Program-made: the position numbers and the translations under genes
The notes under the pieces: model-generated
Databases searched by the model: none
Told to the model about the DNA's origin: nothing
What the model saw: the letters and a program-made list of their open reading frames with translations, nothing else
Assembly: GCF_003265705.1 (NCBI RefSeq)
Contig: NW_020313044.1
Location: 5,233,619-5,297,618, forward strand
Source: Callorhinus ursinus
Lineage: Eukaryota; Chordata; Mammalia; Carnivora; Otariidae
DNA: 64,000 bases
Reading direction: 5' to 3'
Part shown: in pieces, positions 47,411 to 58,032 of the stretch
Layout: each line of letters opens with the position of its first letter
Numbering within the stretch: position 1 is the stretch's first letter

Positions 47411-47577
47411 TTAATTTTCTTTTTTTTTATAAAATATTTTATTTATTTATTTGACAGAGTGAGCACAAGCAGGGAGAACAGCAGGCAGAGGGAGAGGGAG
47501 AAGCAGGCCCTGTGACCCTGGGATCACGACCCGAGCCAGAGGTAGCCGCTTAACTGACTGAGCCACCCAGGTGCCCC
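47411..47577 (-). mobile_element. CanSINE with internal deletion
   Basis: 'aatattttatttatttattt', 'agagggagagggagaagcag' joins directly to 'gccctgtgaccctgggatca', so about 40-50 bases of the middle are missing; head 'actgagccacccaggtgccc'. A possible decayed duplication is CACTTACGTATTTC before and CACTCACATACTTC after. Confidence 0.85.
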
Positions 47578-48309
47578 CACTCACATACTTCCATCATGAA
47601 TTTCTGCCACATAGATGTAACACCTATTCTATTGCTTACCTAATATGTTTCTTTAAATGGGAGTTCTTATTCTTTTTGAAAGGACACTCTTTGTTTTAAA
47701 AGGGTATTTCATAACTTGGTCATAAATAAAGCACCGTATAATTTGCTCAAAATAGAAAGTAGCCATAAAAATCAATATATCAACTCTAATGTTTATTTAT
47801 GTGCCACCTAAAATGATTTTGTACACCACAAGGTTGTATGCTTGTCACGCTTTGGGAAGTTCTTTTGTACATTGTACCAGCTTGACCAGCATATTCCTGG
47901 AGAGCCCGAGGAATAAATCTCCCCCCTTCCAGTAACTTGCCCTCCATCTCCCCTTCCTGCACTAAAGTGAGTCACTAGATAATGACATGAGTTGGTGTGT
48001 GTGAGGCCACAGGGAGTGTCACAGGTAGGAGGGAAGGGAACATTTTTGCCTGCCCCTTTGTCCATGCATTGGTGGCACTGGCCCCTTGATTACTTTGCTC
48101 GGAACTCTGGGTGCAGAGTAACATCACCAGTGATGAGGAGCAGAAGTGCAGACACTGAAATGTGCAGTGGACCAAGTTGTCTATGTGCGAGGGCATGTTT
48201 CCTGAACTCCTTAGTGGGTTCGCTCCATCCTGTGTGGCAGGGCAGAAGCTGGTGCCAACAGCCAGGGTTCACATCCCGAGCCTACTCTTTCTGTGACATT
48301 GACAAATAA

Positions 48310-48400
48310 CCCGTTTCATTTATTCAACAAATAAACATTGTGTGCCTTCTATGTGCCAGTCACTGTTTTAGGTTAGGGATATACTAGTTAACAAAATGGG
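48310..48400 (-). repeat. L2 3'-end fragment
   Basis: 'catttattcaacaaataaac', 'attgtgtgccttctatgtgc' and 'ggttagggatatactagtta' follow reversed L2. Confidence 0.75.
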
Positions 48401-48439
48401 GGTGGGGTGGGGGAGGAAGGCATGCTTTTGCAGAGCTTC

Positions 48440-48595
48440 TGGCCTTCTTTTCATCTGCTTAATGGGAGTAATAATGGCACTCTTGCCTCTGGTTATTGTG
48501 AGGTTTCAGTGAGCTGGTGTATATGAAGTCTGCTTATTAGTATTAGCATAGTGCCTGGCTTGGCAATTGCTTAATAAGTGCTCACTCCTTGCTGT
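48440..48595 (+). repeat. MIR SINE fragment
   Basis: 'tcatctgcttaatgggagta', 'ttattgtgaggtttcagtga', 'agcatagtgcctggcttggc' and 'gcttaataagtgctcactcc' follow the MIR 3' half. Confidence 0.75.
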
Positions 48596-48704
48596 TGTTC
48601 AGGTGCCCAGTGTTGTACCAGACTTTGAGCCCACTTCTGCTTTATCTTTAGCAGCACCCAACTGAAATTTTGCCTCCTTATTGCTTAGCCTTTAAGTAAT
48701 TCTT

Positions 48705-48776
48705 TTTTTTATTATTATGTTCAGTTAGCCAACATACAGTACATCATTAGTTTTTGATGTAGTGTTGAACAATTCA
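48705..48776 (-). mobile_element. 72-bp L1 3'-end micro-insertion with 20-bp target duplication
   Basis: A 20-bp exact direct repeat beginning TTAGCCTTTA lies at 48685-48704 and 48777-48796. Between them are only T-rich tail sequence and 'attattatgttcagttagcc ... gatgtagtgttgaacaattc', the reverse of the carnivoran L1 3' terminus also seen at the end of the L1 at 13.7 kb. It is an extreme 5' truncation made by normal L1 integration. Confidence 0.92.
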
Positions 48777-49422
48777 TTAGCCTTTAAGTAATTCTTAAAA
48801 CCCCACAGCCTCTAGGAAACTTGGATGGCTTGGAGCCTCCTCACCTGATCATAGGACTCTAAAAATCCCTGGTCACCCCCTGAAACAAGCTTACTCATCA
48901 CCTAGCTGCCATGATGAGTTGACATTCTCAGGCCCTGGATGACATTTTGTCTTCTCCCTCTCTCCCGTTCTCCTCTCCCAATTTTCCCCTTTCTTCTGTA
49001 GTATGAGAAAGGTTTGGGCAGAAATCTTGACCCTGCAGTGTGTTCTTTAACACAAATCGTTATTACTGCCTATGGGAGAAGCCCACGATACTATGGTTGA
49101 TCTAAAACAGAGGTATTGGTGCTGGGCCTTAGCACTTGTCTATGAAGGGGTTTGGCTCTATTTTAATTCTGTTCATTTCTGAAAGGAAAAATTCAATGCA
49201 TCACCTCTGTAATTAACCACACAAACTAAGGTTTTGCCCTGTCCTAGTGGCAGAAGTCTCCATGGACTCAAGTACTCAGTAGCCTGTCTGATAGTGACTT
49301 TTATGCCTCGTGGCCATGCTGTATGGGCCACTGCTTCAGAAGGGAAACCCAGCTGGCCCGTATCCTGCGAGTGATGGAGCAATTATTTAGAGTCTGGAGC
49401 AACTTAACAGTGTGCATATTAG

Positions 49423-49809
49423 TGTGTCTTAGTTTGCTGGAGCGACCCTAACGAAGTAAGTACCACAGAGTGGGTGGCTTAAACAACAGAAATTTATTTT
49501 TTCTTAGTTCTGGAGGTTAGATGTCTGAGATTAAGGTGTCTTCAGGGTTGCTTTCTTCTGAGGCTTCTTTCCTTGCATGTAGATGATTGTCTTCTCTTTA
49601 GGATTTCATGTGGTTTTCCCTCTGTCATTGAATCCTAGTCTGTTTTTATAAGGACACTAGTTATATTGGATTAGGGCCCACCCACATGACCTTATTTTAC
49701 CTTAATTACCTCTTTAAGGGCCCCATCTCCAAATACAGTCATATTCTGAGGTACTGGGGATTGGGGTTCAACTTATGAATTTTAGGGGGATATAGTTCAC
49801 CCTATAACA
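49423..49809 (-). mobile_element. MaLR solo LTR (MLT1/MST type)
   Basis: Reverse orientation: 'tgtcttagtttgctggagcg', 'ggtggcttaaacaacagaaa', 'ttatattggattagggccca', 'ccttaattacctctttaagg', 'tccaaatacagtcatattct', ending 'caccctataaca'. It is nearly full length for a MaLR LTR. It is non-coding, and no internal gene regions adjoin it. Confidence 0.85.
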
Positions 49810-50524
49810 GTGTAATTCAGGAAGGCAGTTCTAAAGTACACTCTTTATGTAAGCCTTGAGTTGCTTAGATGGGTCTTTGAGGGTTTTCGGAAGAACTTAA
49901 GGTGAGCCAGTTTCAGGCTAGGTCATCTCTGCTGATCCTCAGGAGGGCTGGCCAGGCCTCAAGTAGGTGGACACTTTTATCCACCACAGATGGGTAAGCT
50001 TTGATCATTTACCTTGTATTCTGGCTACTTCCACAACAGTTTGGGGAAGGATTTGTTGATAGGGAAAGTATAATATTGTCCATCAGACAAGACTCAGAAC
50101 TTTGTCAAGAGTTGTGAAAACCATGGCTAGAGCTTTCCAGTAATCTGAACCCCCCCCTTTCCTTCCGGTTAGCGGTACTATAAACAGTGACTGCCTACAA
50201 GAGGGGTTTGGTGTCTGTTGACTTTGGCCGAAATGTAGCCTGCGAAGATTCATCAGTTTCTAATTCCTGTTCTCTCAGGATATTAAGTATTGCAATGAAC
50301 TGGAAAACTTCTCTTTATTAGAATTGGAGGAAGAGTTGGGGTGTTTTGAGGGAGACCTGGAACAGGAAGGGAGCTGACACCAGAAGTTTGACTGCATTCC
50401 TTCAGAGATTATTTTATCTTTTTTGCATTGTCAGAGTTTAGTAGCTTAAATATACGTTACATCAGGGGCGGTAAAAAAAATAGGTAGGATTCCAGAGGTG
50501 CTGACATGATAGCTAGTTTGTGAG

Positions 50525-50765
50525 GTGGAGTAGTGTGGTGGTTAAGGGTACAGGCTCTAGAATCCCACTGACCTGGTTCAGATCCTGGCTCTACCATGCA
50601 ACACCTGTGTGACCTTGGACCAATTATTAACCTCTCTGAGCTTCAGTTTCCTTATATGTAAAATGGGAATGATTTTGGTACCCGCCTCATGAGGTGTTGG
50701 GAAAATTAAGCGATAATGCATGTAACACCCTGAGTCAGTGCTCAAAAATCCTTAGCCATTTGCTA
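50525..50765 (+). repeat. MIR SINE, the best preserved in the window
   Basis: 'tagtgtggtggttaagggta', 'gcatgtgac'-region as 'cctgtgtgaccttggaccaa', 'cttcagtttccttatatgta', 'aaaatgggaatgattttggt', 'taatgcatgtaacaccctga' run collinear with almost the whole MIR, including the tRNA head. Confidence 0.88.
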
Positions 50766-51099
50766 ACCTCTGTTTGTATTATCAGTGCAGGGTGATCCCC
50801 AAGCTGTTTCCCCAGGCTGGTGGCTAACTTCTAATTAAGAATAAAAAGTATTACTTATGGAGTTACATGAGTATTGTCAGGTTCCAACCTTACTTGCTTT
50901 TCCATTTCTAGCCAGGTGAGCTTACTTTAATCTTTTTTTTTTTTTTTTTTGAGAAGGACACTCACACTTAGGAAATTTCTTTCAAATGGGAAAGAAGTAT
51001 TTTTTAAAAAGATATTTGGTGTTCTGCTAAACATTGGAGGTTGGTTAGTTTTATTGGCTAAAAAAAAAATGTTAAATAAGTGAGGGTCATGCATTCATG

Positions 51100-51420
51100 T
51101 TTACTCCACACATTTATTTAGATGTCCCTGTCACCTTCTTGCATTCTTCCTGTGCTTTCTTTGCATTCTGTAGTCATACTGGCCTTTCTCTCTTGCCCAC
51201 CACAGGGCCTTGGCACAGGCTGTCCCTGGCCCTGAAACATTTTTTTTGCAGCTCCCCCTTTTTACTCCTCATACTTCAGACTCATACCAGCTTCTCTCCT
51301 CTGGCTGGCCTTCCTGGTCCCTCTATAGAACACTGATTTTTTTTTCATTCTGCAGCATAGAAGCTGCAGAAACGTGGAAAGCACCCAGTAGGGTGCCTGG
51401 CAAGTGTTGGAATTCAGTTA
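51100..51420 (+). repeat. L2 LINE fragment
   Basis: 'cttctt'-rich start, 'ccaccacagggccttggcac', 'aggctgtccctggccctgaa', 'ctggctggccttcctggtcc' follow L2 in sense. Overlapping + frames at 51097-51464 are relic readings. Confidence 0.65.
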
Positions 51421-51690
51421 ATGTTAGTTCTCTTTCCTGTGCCAGAAATATGGAATTCAGGTGAAGAAACAGGTGGGAAGGAAGGGCCAAGACAAAGGTG
51501 TCAGCACAGCATTGAGGTATAAAGCTCAGCAGGTGGCTGGAAAAGCAGGAGTGGAGATGGCAAGGGAGAAAAATGAATTTCACCTTCGTAGAGTTATTGT
51601 TGAAGCTAAAGGAGAGAGAAGGGATGTCTTAATCTGTCTAGGCTGCTGTAAGTACCGTAGACTGGCTGGCTTAAAAAGAACAGACATTTA

Positions 51691-51874
51691 GGGCTCCTGG
51701 GTAGCTTAGTTGGTTAATTGTCTAACTCTTGATTTCAGCTCAGGTAATGATCTCAGGGTTGTGGGATCGAGTTCCACATTGTTCTCTGTGCTCAGCACGG
51801 AGTCTGCTTCTCCCTCTTCTCTCTGCTCCTCCCTCCCCTCAAATAAATAAATAAAATCTTTAAAAACAACAAAC
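51691..51874 (+). mobile_element. CanSINE, + partner of an inverted pair
   Basis: CAGACATTTA at 51681-51690 and 51875-51884 flank it. Head 'gggctcctgggtagcttagt', tail 'aataaataaataaaatcttt'. It lies 67 bp from the opposed copy at 51942. Confidence 0.94.
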
Positions 51875-51941
51875 CAGACATTTATTTCTCACAGTTCTGG
51901 AGGCTGAGTTCGAGATCAGGGTGCCAGCATGGTCAAGTTCT

Positions 51942-52116
51942 TTTTTTTTTTTAAGATTTTATTTATTTGAGAGAGAGAGAGAGAGAGATCACAGAGGGAG
52001 AGGGAGAAGCCGACTCACTGCTGAGCTGAGAACCTGATGCAGGGCTGATTCCAGAACCCTGAGATCATGACCTGAGCCGAAGGCAGACACTCAACTGAGC
52101 TACCTAGGTGCCCCTG
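51942..52116 (-). mobile_element. CanSINE, - partner of an inverted pair
   Basis: GCATGGTCAAGTTCT (51927-51941) recurs as GCATGGTCAGGTTCT (52117-52131), one mismatch. Reversed body: T tail, (GA)n, 'cagaaccctgagatcatgac', head 'ctgagctacctaggtgcccc'. Confidence 0.94.
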
Positions 52117-52960
52117 GCATGGTCAGGTTCTGGTGAGGGTTCTCGTCCAGGTTGCAGACTGTTGCCTTCTTACTGTATCTTTCTGTGGCTGACTACGAGA
52201 GAGGAACAAAGCTCTCTACTGACTCTTACAAGGGCGCTAATCCTGTCATGGGGGCTTTACCTTCATGACTTCATCTAATCCTGATTACTTCCAAAAGGCC
52301 CCACTTCCTCATACCATCAGATTTGGGAATAGGGTTTCAGTATGTGCATTGTGGGGAAGAAATATTTAGTCTATAGCAAGGCATTTGGGCAGAACTTGGG
52401 GAACCATCTCCCTCTGAGGGTAAGAGGAAGAAGCAGGGAGCCAAGTGAAGAATAGTCAGAGATAAAGGGGAGGGACCCCGAGAGGATGCTGCTTTGAAAG
52501 CCTTGGTTCATTCATAAGGTGGGGTTTCCTGCTCTAACATGGTAAAGGCTAAGAGGACCTTGGGCATGCTGCTTTTTTAGCCTGCCACCTTTGTTACTCC
52601 TGTTCCCTGACCACAGACTGCATCTCCACCCCTGGACAGACAGTAAGTGCCCACCACTGTCGTGGGGTGGTATGGACAGATTGGTGCAGCTTCAGTGCCT
52701 GGCTTTTCATCCATCCTTATCACATTGCACTGTTTGCCCCTCTTGCAAAGATGGTGGCAAGTGGGTACATCAGCATTGTTTCTGTAGAAAAGTTAGCCAC
52801 AGTAACTGAAAAGTTCAAGTGCCTTGTTTAAAATTCCTCACTAGACTTTGGATCTACTTGGAGTCTGTGGAATCAGAGTTTTAGTTGTAATTGATTTGTG
52901 AAACTTTGGAAGGTTAGTTGTCTGTTCTGAGCTTCAGGTTTTAGAAACAAGATATGAATA

Positions 52961-53149
52961 GGGGTGCCTGGGTGGCTCAGTTGGTTAAGTGTCTGCCTTT
53001 GGCTCAGGTCATGATCTTGGGGTCCTGGGATCGAGCCCCAAGTTGGGTTTCCTGCTCAGGTGGGGAGCCTGTGTCTCCCTCTCCCTCTGCCCCTTCCCTT
53101 GCTTGTACTCTTTCTCTTTCATGAATAAATAAAATCTTTGGAAAAAAAT
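52961..53149 (+). mobile_element. CanSINE with 12-bp perfect target duplication
   Basis: AAGATATGAATA at 52949-52960 and 53150-53161 is exact. Head 'ggggtgcctgggtggctcag', B-box region 'gggatcgagccccaagttgg', tail 'gaataaataaaatctttgga'. Confidence 0.95.
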
Positions 53150-53699
53150 AAGATATGAATAAAAGCGGTATCAGAATGGCCTTTGGGATTATAATTAAGG
53201 TTCTGCTTTCTCACCCTTAGTGTGTCATCCAATCCCAAGCCTGGGAATGTGGTTTCTGTTCCCGTGTTTGTTACGAGTTCTGATAGCACAGCTCTTGGCT
53301 GATTTCCTTAGATTTGCTGGCCTGGGAGTGTATAGTCCCCTCTGTCCTATGTGGGACCACAAACAGGAATGCCACGTACCAATTATTGCTTAAGAAAAAA
53401 TTCACTCTGCTTTTACTCTCTGGGATCTGGACCAAAGCCAGTCTCCCCTGGGTCTTGTTCAGTCCAGCCAAGCCACGTCCTAGCCAGATGTCACACCTTC
53501 TCTCAGCTTCTTACCTTTGTGCACCCTATTTTCTTAGTGCTGCATCCATAGGTGTGGTATTGCTGTCTGGAGTATGGGACTGGCATAGGAGAGCAGGACT
53601 GCTGGAGGGAGGATTCTTTGGTGGCTGTGCCTTTTGTTGTCGCTCAGACACTAGCTCTATTTGGCGTCTCCGTGCTATCTTTTAATATCATTTCATAAA

Positions 53700-53935
53700 G
53701 GAAGGTAGCATGATGGCTAGGAACTTAGACTCTGGAGTTTGTATCCTATATTTATTAGCTGCGTCGCCTTTGGCAATCCCTTAATTTTTCTGAGTCTCAT
53801 TTTTCTTATGTATAAAGTTGGAAACATGACATTACCACCTTCATTGGGCTCTCAGGAAGAATAAATGAGATCCTCATTGTGAAGAGCCTAGTTCATATGC
53901 TAATATACTCAGTAAATGTTAGCTGTTTGTCATCA
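53700..53935 (+). repeat. MIR SINE
   Basis: 'gatggctaggaacttagact', 'ctgagtctcatttttcttat', 'aataaatgagatcctcattg' and 'atactcagtaaatgttagct' follow nearly full-length MIR. Confidence 0.75.
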
Positions 53936-55144
53936 TTCCTGTTTGGCTCCTACCGTCAGCAAGGGGTAAAGTTCCATGTACCCTTATGCCAGCCCCTTTT
54001 TGGGGCACCTCTCACCGAGTGATGTGGAGGGGACCCTCATTGGAGTCCCCCTTTCCTATCCCTGTGATAAGCTTCCAGCCCCACCCTTTCTCTGGCTCTG
54101 TCTGGATGGGCGCCCATTCTGGCCCTTGGCCGCTGGACTCGGGCCTGCCTTCATCTCCAGCTGTTCACCTGGGCCAGGACTGTGCAACATAAGGAGTCTC
54201 AGTTTGGCAGTGATTTAGTAGCAAGGAGTAGCTGCCTGCTCAAACCAGCTGAAGCCAAGAGGAGAAATTTATTTCTGGGATGCTGGGATGTCTCATGGAC
54301 CCTGCGGGCAGGAAGTGCAGCTGGCCTGGAACTAGGAATTGGGAAATCAGAAGCTGGCTTGTGCATACTTTCTCTCTGGGGCTGCTCGTGTCTCCTGTCA
54401 CTTGCCTCCACAGACCGGCTTTCTGCCACAGCATGCACACAAGGGAGAAACAGGCCACCCCAGCCTAGTTCTTAACACTTCAGTTTGAATGTCCAGCATC
54501 AATTAACAAGCTCCTCTGTGTCCTAATTACAAATTCCCTGAATGGAAGCAGATTGGCCCAAATAGGCCAGATGCCATCTCTGGTCTGTGCACTGAGGAGC
54601 CAGGGCCGGGGGGTGGGGTGGGCATTGATAAGGACAGGCAGGTTACAGAAAGACCAGTCACTTCCAAATGTGTCCTGTCTCCTGGCCCCCTGGCAAGAGA
54701 GAAAGCCCTCTCTCTTTTTCCCTTAGTCAGCTCTGCCGGTGTATGTAGACCGAGGCTGTTAGGTCACCTGGGATTTGCCACATAGATAGCCCCACACATC
54801 ACAGGCCATGAGCGCCTCATAAAATCCCCTGGTGGTTCCAGAACTTTGGATCACACAATCCAGTGTTTCCTGGGGAGGGGGTAGTCCTTATATGCAGGCG
54901 ACTTGGGAGATGGTTTTAGGTGTTACAAGAACAAAATCTTTTTGTATTAATAATTATGTGTATTATTTAGAAAATTTATAACTAAGGATCAAACCCACAA
55001 TTTCACAGATACTACATGTAACATTTCCTTTTATATTATGTGTAAGTAAAAACAAGTGTTTAAAAAAATTTTAAATAGTGTGAATCTGGGAAAAAAACAA
55101 GTGAAGGTGGTATGTGAATGACCGAGTTGGGAAACTGGTAATGT

Positions 55145-55455
55145 ATAGACCAGGGGTTTTTACCTGAGAGCCCTAGGGAAAGACTTCAGGAGGTTTGTGA
55201 ATCCTTTGAAATTGTAGACAAAATTTTGTGTGTTTACTTGTCTGCCTTTATTTCCTAGGGAGTAGGTCTTAGCTTGGTTTAAAAATTTAGTGTGCATTGG
55301 AAGTCTCTTGGGGTTATTTATTAAAAATTGCAGTTTCCTTACCCCCAAATTTTGTTGTAGCAGTGGAATGGAGCCCAGGGATGTATATTTTAGGTGACTG
55401 TCTACAGTCATTCTCAGACCATACTTTGAGAAACACTGCTTAAAGAGGTCCAGGA
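55145..55455 (+). repeat. DNA-transposon-like relics ending in a MER5A-like copy
   Basis: The right part ('aatttagtgtgcattggaag', 'ctcttggggttatttattaa', 'cattctcagaccatactttg', 'agaaacactgc') matches MER5A. The left part ('ttcaggaggtttgtgaatcc') is a different, unnamed hAT-like phrase. The minus-strand frame at 55160-55477 is antisense to it. Confidence 0.55.
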
Positions 55456-55978
55456 CAATACAGAGTTGAGAATCCAATTGTGACCCATCCCAGCAGCCTT
55501 AGGATTGTTGTGCAAACTGCTAAAACTTTTTTGTCAAGAGGTTTTGAGGTCTGTAGACAGGAATTTGCTCGATATATTTATATCACAAATTATTAAGGGT
55601 TTCTTAGCTATGTGGTTTCTTTTCTCGGAACAGCTGTTTTGTGTTTGTGTTTGGCCACGTTAGTTGGAGATGCTAATAAAGACTAAGGCTCGTGTTGAAC
55701 AATACCAGCCTGAAGCTGAAGGCTTTGGGTAACCTTAAATCTAGTGGTGTAGAGAGACATGTTTGACACAGTGGTTGTTAAAGACGATCACCAATTTAAA
55801 AAGAAAAAAGGAAAAAGGACAATCACAAATGTTTGTGTGTGGCAGCTGTGGCCGCCAGTATGGTCCTCAGATGGCTGGTGTGTGTCTGCAGTGGTGGAAC
55901 AGAGGGAGCTGGTCTTTGCCCCAGAGATGCAGCGTAGCAGTTAATGCTTTTCTATTTAGAAAAGAAAGGAACATTTTT

Positions 55979-56177
55979 AAAAATATTTTATTTATTTATT
56001 TATTTATTTGAGAGAAAGAAAGAGAGAGAGAGAGAGCATGAGAGGGGGGAGGGTCAGAGGGAGAAGCAGACTCCCTGCTGAGCAGGGAGCCTGATGCGGG
56101 ACTCGATCCTGGGAATCCAGGATCATGCCCTGAGCCGAATGCAGTCGCTTAACCAACTGAGCCACCCAGGTGCCCAG
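55979..56177 (-). mobile_element. CanSINE with 15-bp perfect target duplication
   Basis: GAAAGGAACATTTTT at 55964-55978 and 56178-56192 is exact. Full-length reversed body with (GA)n and head 'actgagccacccaggtgccc'. It landed at the T-rich tail of the older truncated copy at 56193. Confidence 0.95.
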
Positions 56178-56192
56178 GAAAGGAACATTTTT

Positions 56193-56285
56193 TTTTTAAA
56201 CATTTATCTATTTGGAGAGTGCAAGCGAGTGAGCGAGCAGAGGGAGAAGGAGAGAGAGAATGTCAAGCCGACTCCATGCTTACCC
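56193..56285 (-). mobile_element. 5'-truncated CanSINE (tail and middle only)
   Basis: 'ttttaaacatttatctattt', GA-rich 'agagggagaaggagagagag' and 'gtcaagccgactccatgct' are present in reverse; the tRNA-derived head is missing. No duplication of its own was identified. Confidence 0.8.
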
Positions 56286-56369
56286 TGGGATTTTCTTTTG
56301 AATAGGTCCTGGTATCTGCATGTTTATAAAGATCATAATAGAAAGCATAACAGTGAAACATTTTTAAAG

Positions 56370-56490
56370 CCCTTGAAATGTGCTGACACATCTTGTATGC
56401 ACTTTCTTATTCTTCCCTCAAACACTATGAAGTGGCGTTAGTTCCTAATTGCATTTTATAGGTAAGGAAACAGACTTAAAGAGTAAGTAG
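56370..56490 (-). repeat. MIR SINE fragment
   Basis: 'tgtatgcactttcttattct', 'aacactatgaagtggcgtta' and 'cattttataggtaaggaaac' follow reversed MIR. Confidence 0.7.
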
Positions 56491-57156
56491 GTAGGAGAGC
56501 TGAGAGAGAGGGCTAGCCTTCTCTCCCTGGGTCTAGCCTAGGAATCACATTATCTGGGAAGGCAATGCCACGTAGTGGTGGGATCCGGCAGCTTCTGCTA
56601 TGCCTAGGGGAAGAAGGATGCCAGAAAGAGGGCTACTTGAGGTGGAACTCAAGCCAATGGTGGGGAAACTGTTTTGGAGTCAGAGGACAAGAGCTTCCTG
56701 ATATATAAATATATACATATATTTTCATTTACCATTTATTATCCCCTGTCTCGAAGGCATCTTTACTATGTTACCTCAGATTGAGGCAAGAGAAGATGAA
56801 TTGCTCACACATGGGTCAGAGTGGTCAAGGGCTGCGTCCCTCCACCCCACCCTGCCCCCGCTAGTCTGGTGTTGGCAACAGTAATTGGTAGACAGCTAAG
56901 GCAGAGGTTCTTATCTTGGGATCCATGGACCATCTCACAGAAGGGGGGAGGCTTCTTCTATGGCTTGTGGTAGAATTTTGAAATTTTGTGTGTATGTGCT
57001 TATGTGTGCAAGTGCACACGTGTATTTTTCTGAGTAGTGGAGTCCTTGGCTTCTATTGTACTCTCTGAGCTGTCTGTAACCCTGAACAAATGGCCTCACT
57101 TTGAGGATAATGTTCATCCCTGGAGTTTGGCTGGCTGGTGTAGGTCCTTGCTTTTC

Positions 57157-57341
57157 TTTCTTTCTTTCTTTCTTTTTTTAAAAGATATATTTATTTATTT
57201 TAGAGAGCGGGGAGGGGCAGAGGGAGAGACTCCACCCAAATGCGAAGCCTGACGTGGGGCTTGATCTCACGACCCTGAGATCACGACCTGAACTAAAACC
57301 AAGAGTAGGATGCTCAACTGACTGTGCCACCCAGGCACCCT
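57157..57341 (-). mobile_element. CanSINE with 16-bp perfect target duplication
   Basis: TAGGTCCTTGCTTTTC at 57141-57156 and 57342-57357 is exact. Tail side begins with a short (TTTC)n run; head 'actgtgccacccaggcaccc'. It sits just left of a MER5A-like element. Confidence 0.95.
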
Positions 57342-57349
57342 TAGGTCCT

Positions 57350-57535
57350 TGCTTTTCAGAGTATGGTTTATGGGCCAGTAACATCACATCATCTGGCAGT
57401 TTGTTACAAATGCAAAATCTTGGACTTCCCCCTGCCCTGCCCCGCCCCCAGTACCTACAGAATTGGAATTGGCAGTTTAATAAGATACCCAGGTGATTTA
57501 TATGAACATTAAACTTTGAGAAGCCATGGTCTGGG
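57350..57535 (+). repeat. MER5A-like DNA transposon
   Basis: 'cttttcagagtatggtttat', 'gtttgttacaaatgcaaaat', 'acccaggtgatttatatgaa', 'aaactttgagaagcca' follow MER5A nearly end to end. Confidence 0.65.
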
Positions 57536-57829
57536 TATCCCACTCCATGAGGGAGTCAATTTCCTATGCCGGCTCTGTATTAGGAGAAATTTTTATTAAG
57601 AAAAGCCGTATTTCCTTATAAAATTGTTTAGGAAATAGGGTGCTTCTGCAGTAATAATTCTCATCTCTGTTCTTTGCTTATTGGGTGCTCAGCCAATTAT
57701 AAATTGAGTTAGACTTATATAAAGGGATTTTTTTTTTTACTTACACTGCTTAATTCACATGAACGATTAGGTTGGCCATAAAATGGCATCTGACTCAGCC
57801 CTTTGAGGGGAATAAAAAGTTGTAGGTGA

Positions 57830-58032
57830 GGGACGCCTAGGTGGCTCAGTTGGTTAAGCGTCTGCCTTCAGTTCAGGTCGTGATCCCAGAGTCCTGGAAT
57901 CCAGCCCTGTGTTGGGCTCCCTGCTCAGCGGGGAGCCTGCTTCTCCTCCTCTGCCCCCACTCCACCCCCTTGCTCTCACGCTGCCCTCATGTTCTCTCTC
58001 ATTCGCAAATAAATAAAAATATTTAAAAAAGT
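57830..58032 (+). mobile_element. CanSINE with 12-bp perfect target duplication
   Basis: AGTTGTAGGTGA at 57818-57829 and 58033-58044 is exact. Head 'ggacgcctaggtggctcagt', tail 'gcaaataaataaaaatattt'. Confidence 0.95.

Larger units (their letters stand above)
51625..52378 (-). mobile_element. MaLR solo LTR interrupted by two opposed CanSINEs
   Basis: Pieces 51625-51690, 51875-51941 and 52117-52378 join into one reversed MaLR LTR: 'gtctaggctgctgtaagtac', 'ttctcacagttctggaggct', 'tctggtgagggttctcgtcc', 'gggtttcagtatgtgcattg', ending 'agtctatagca'. The SINEs interrupt it without loss of LTR sequence apart from their duplications. Non-coding. Confidence 0.8.

Noticed and set aside
53314..53685. 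123-residue + frame
   Set aside because: No domain recognised, no splice context in phase with exon 1, and ordinary intronic composition.
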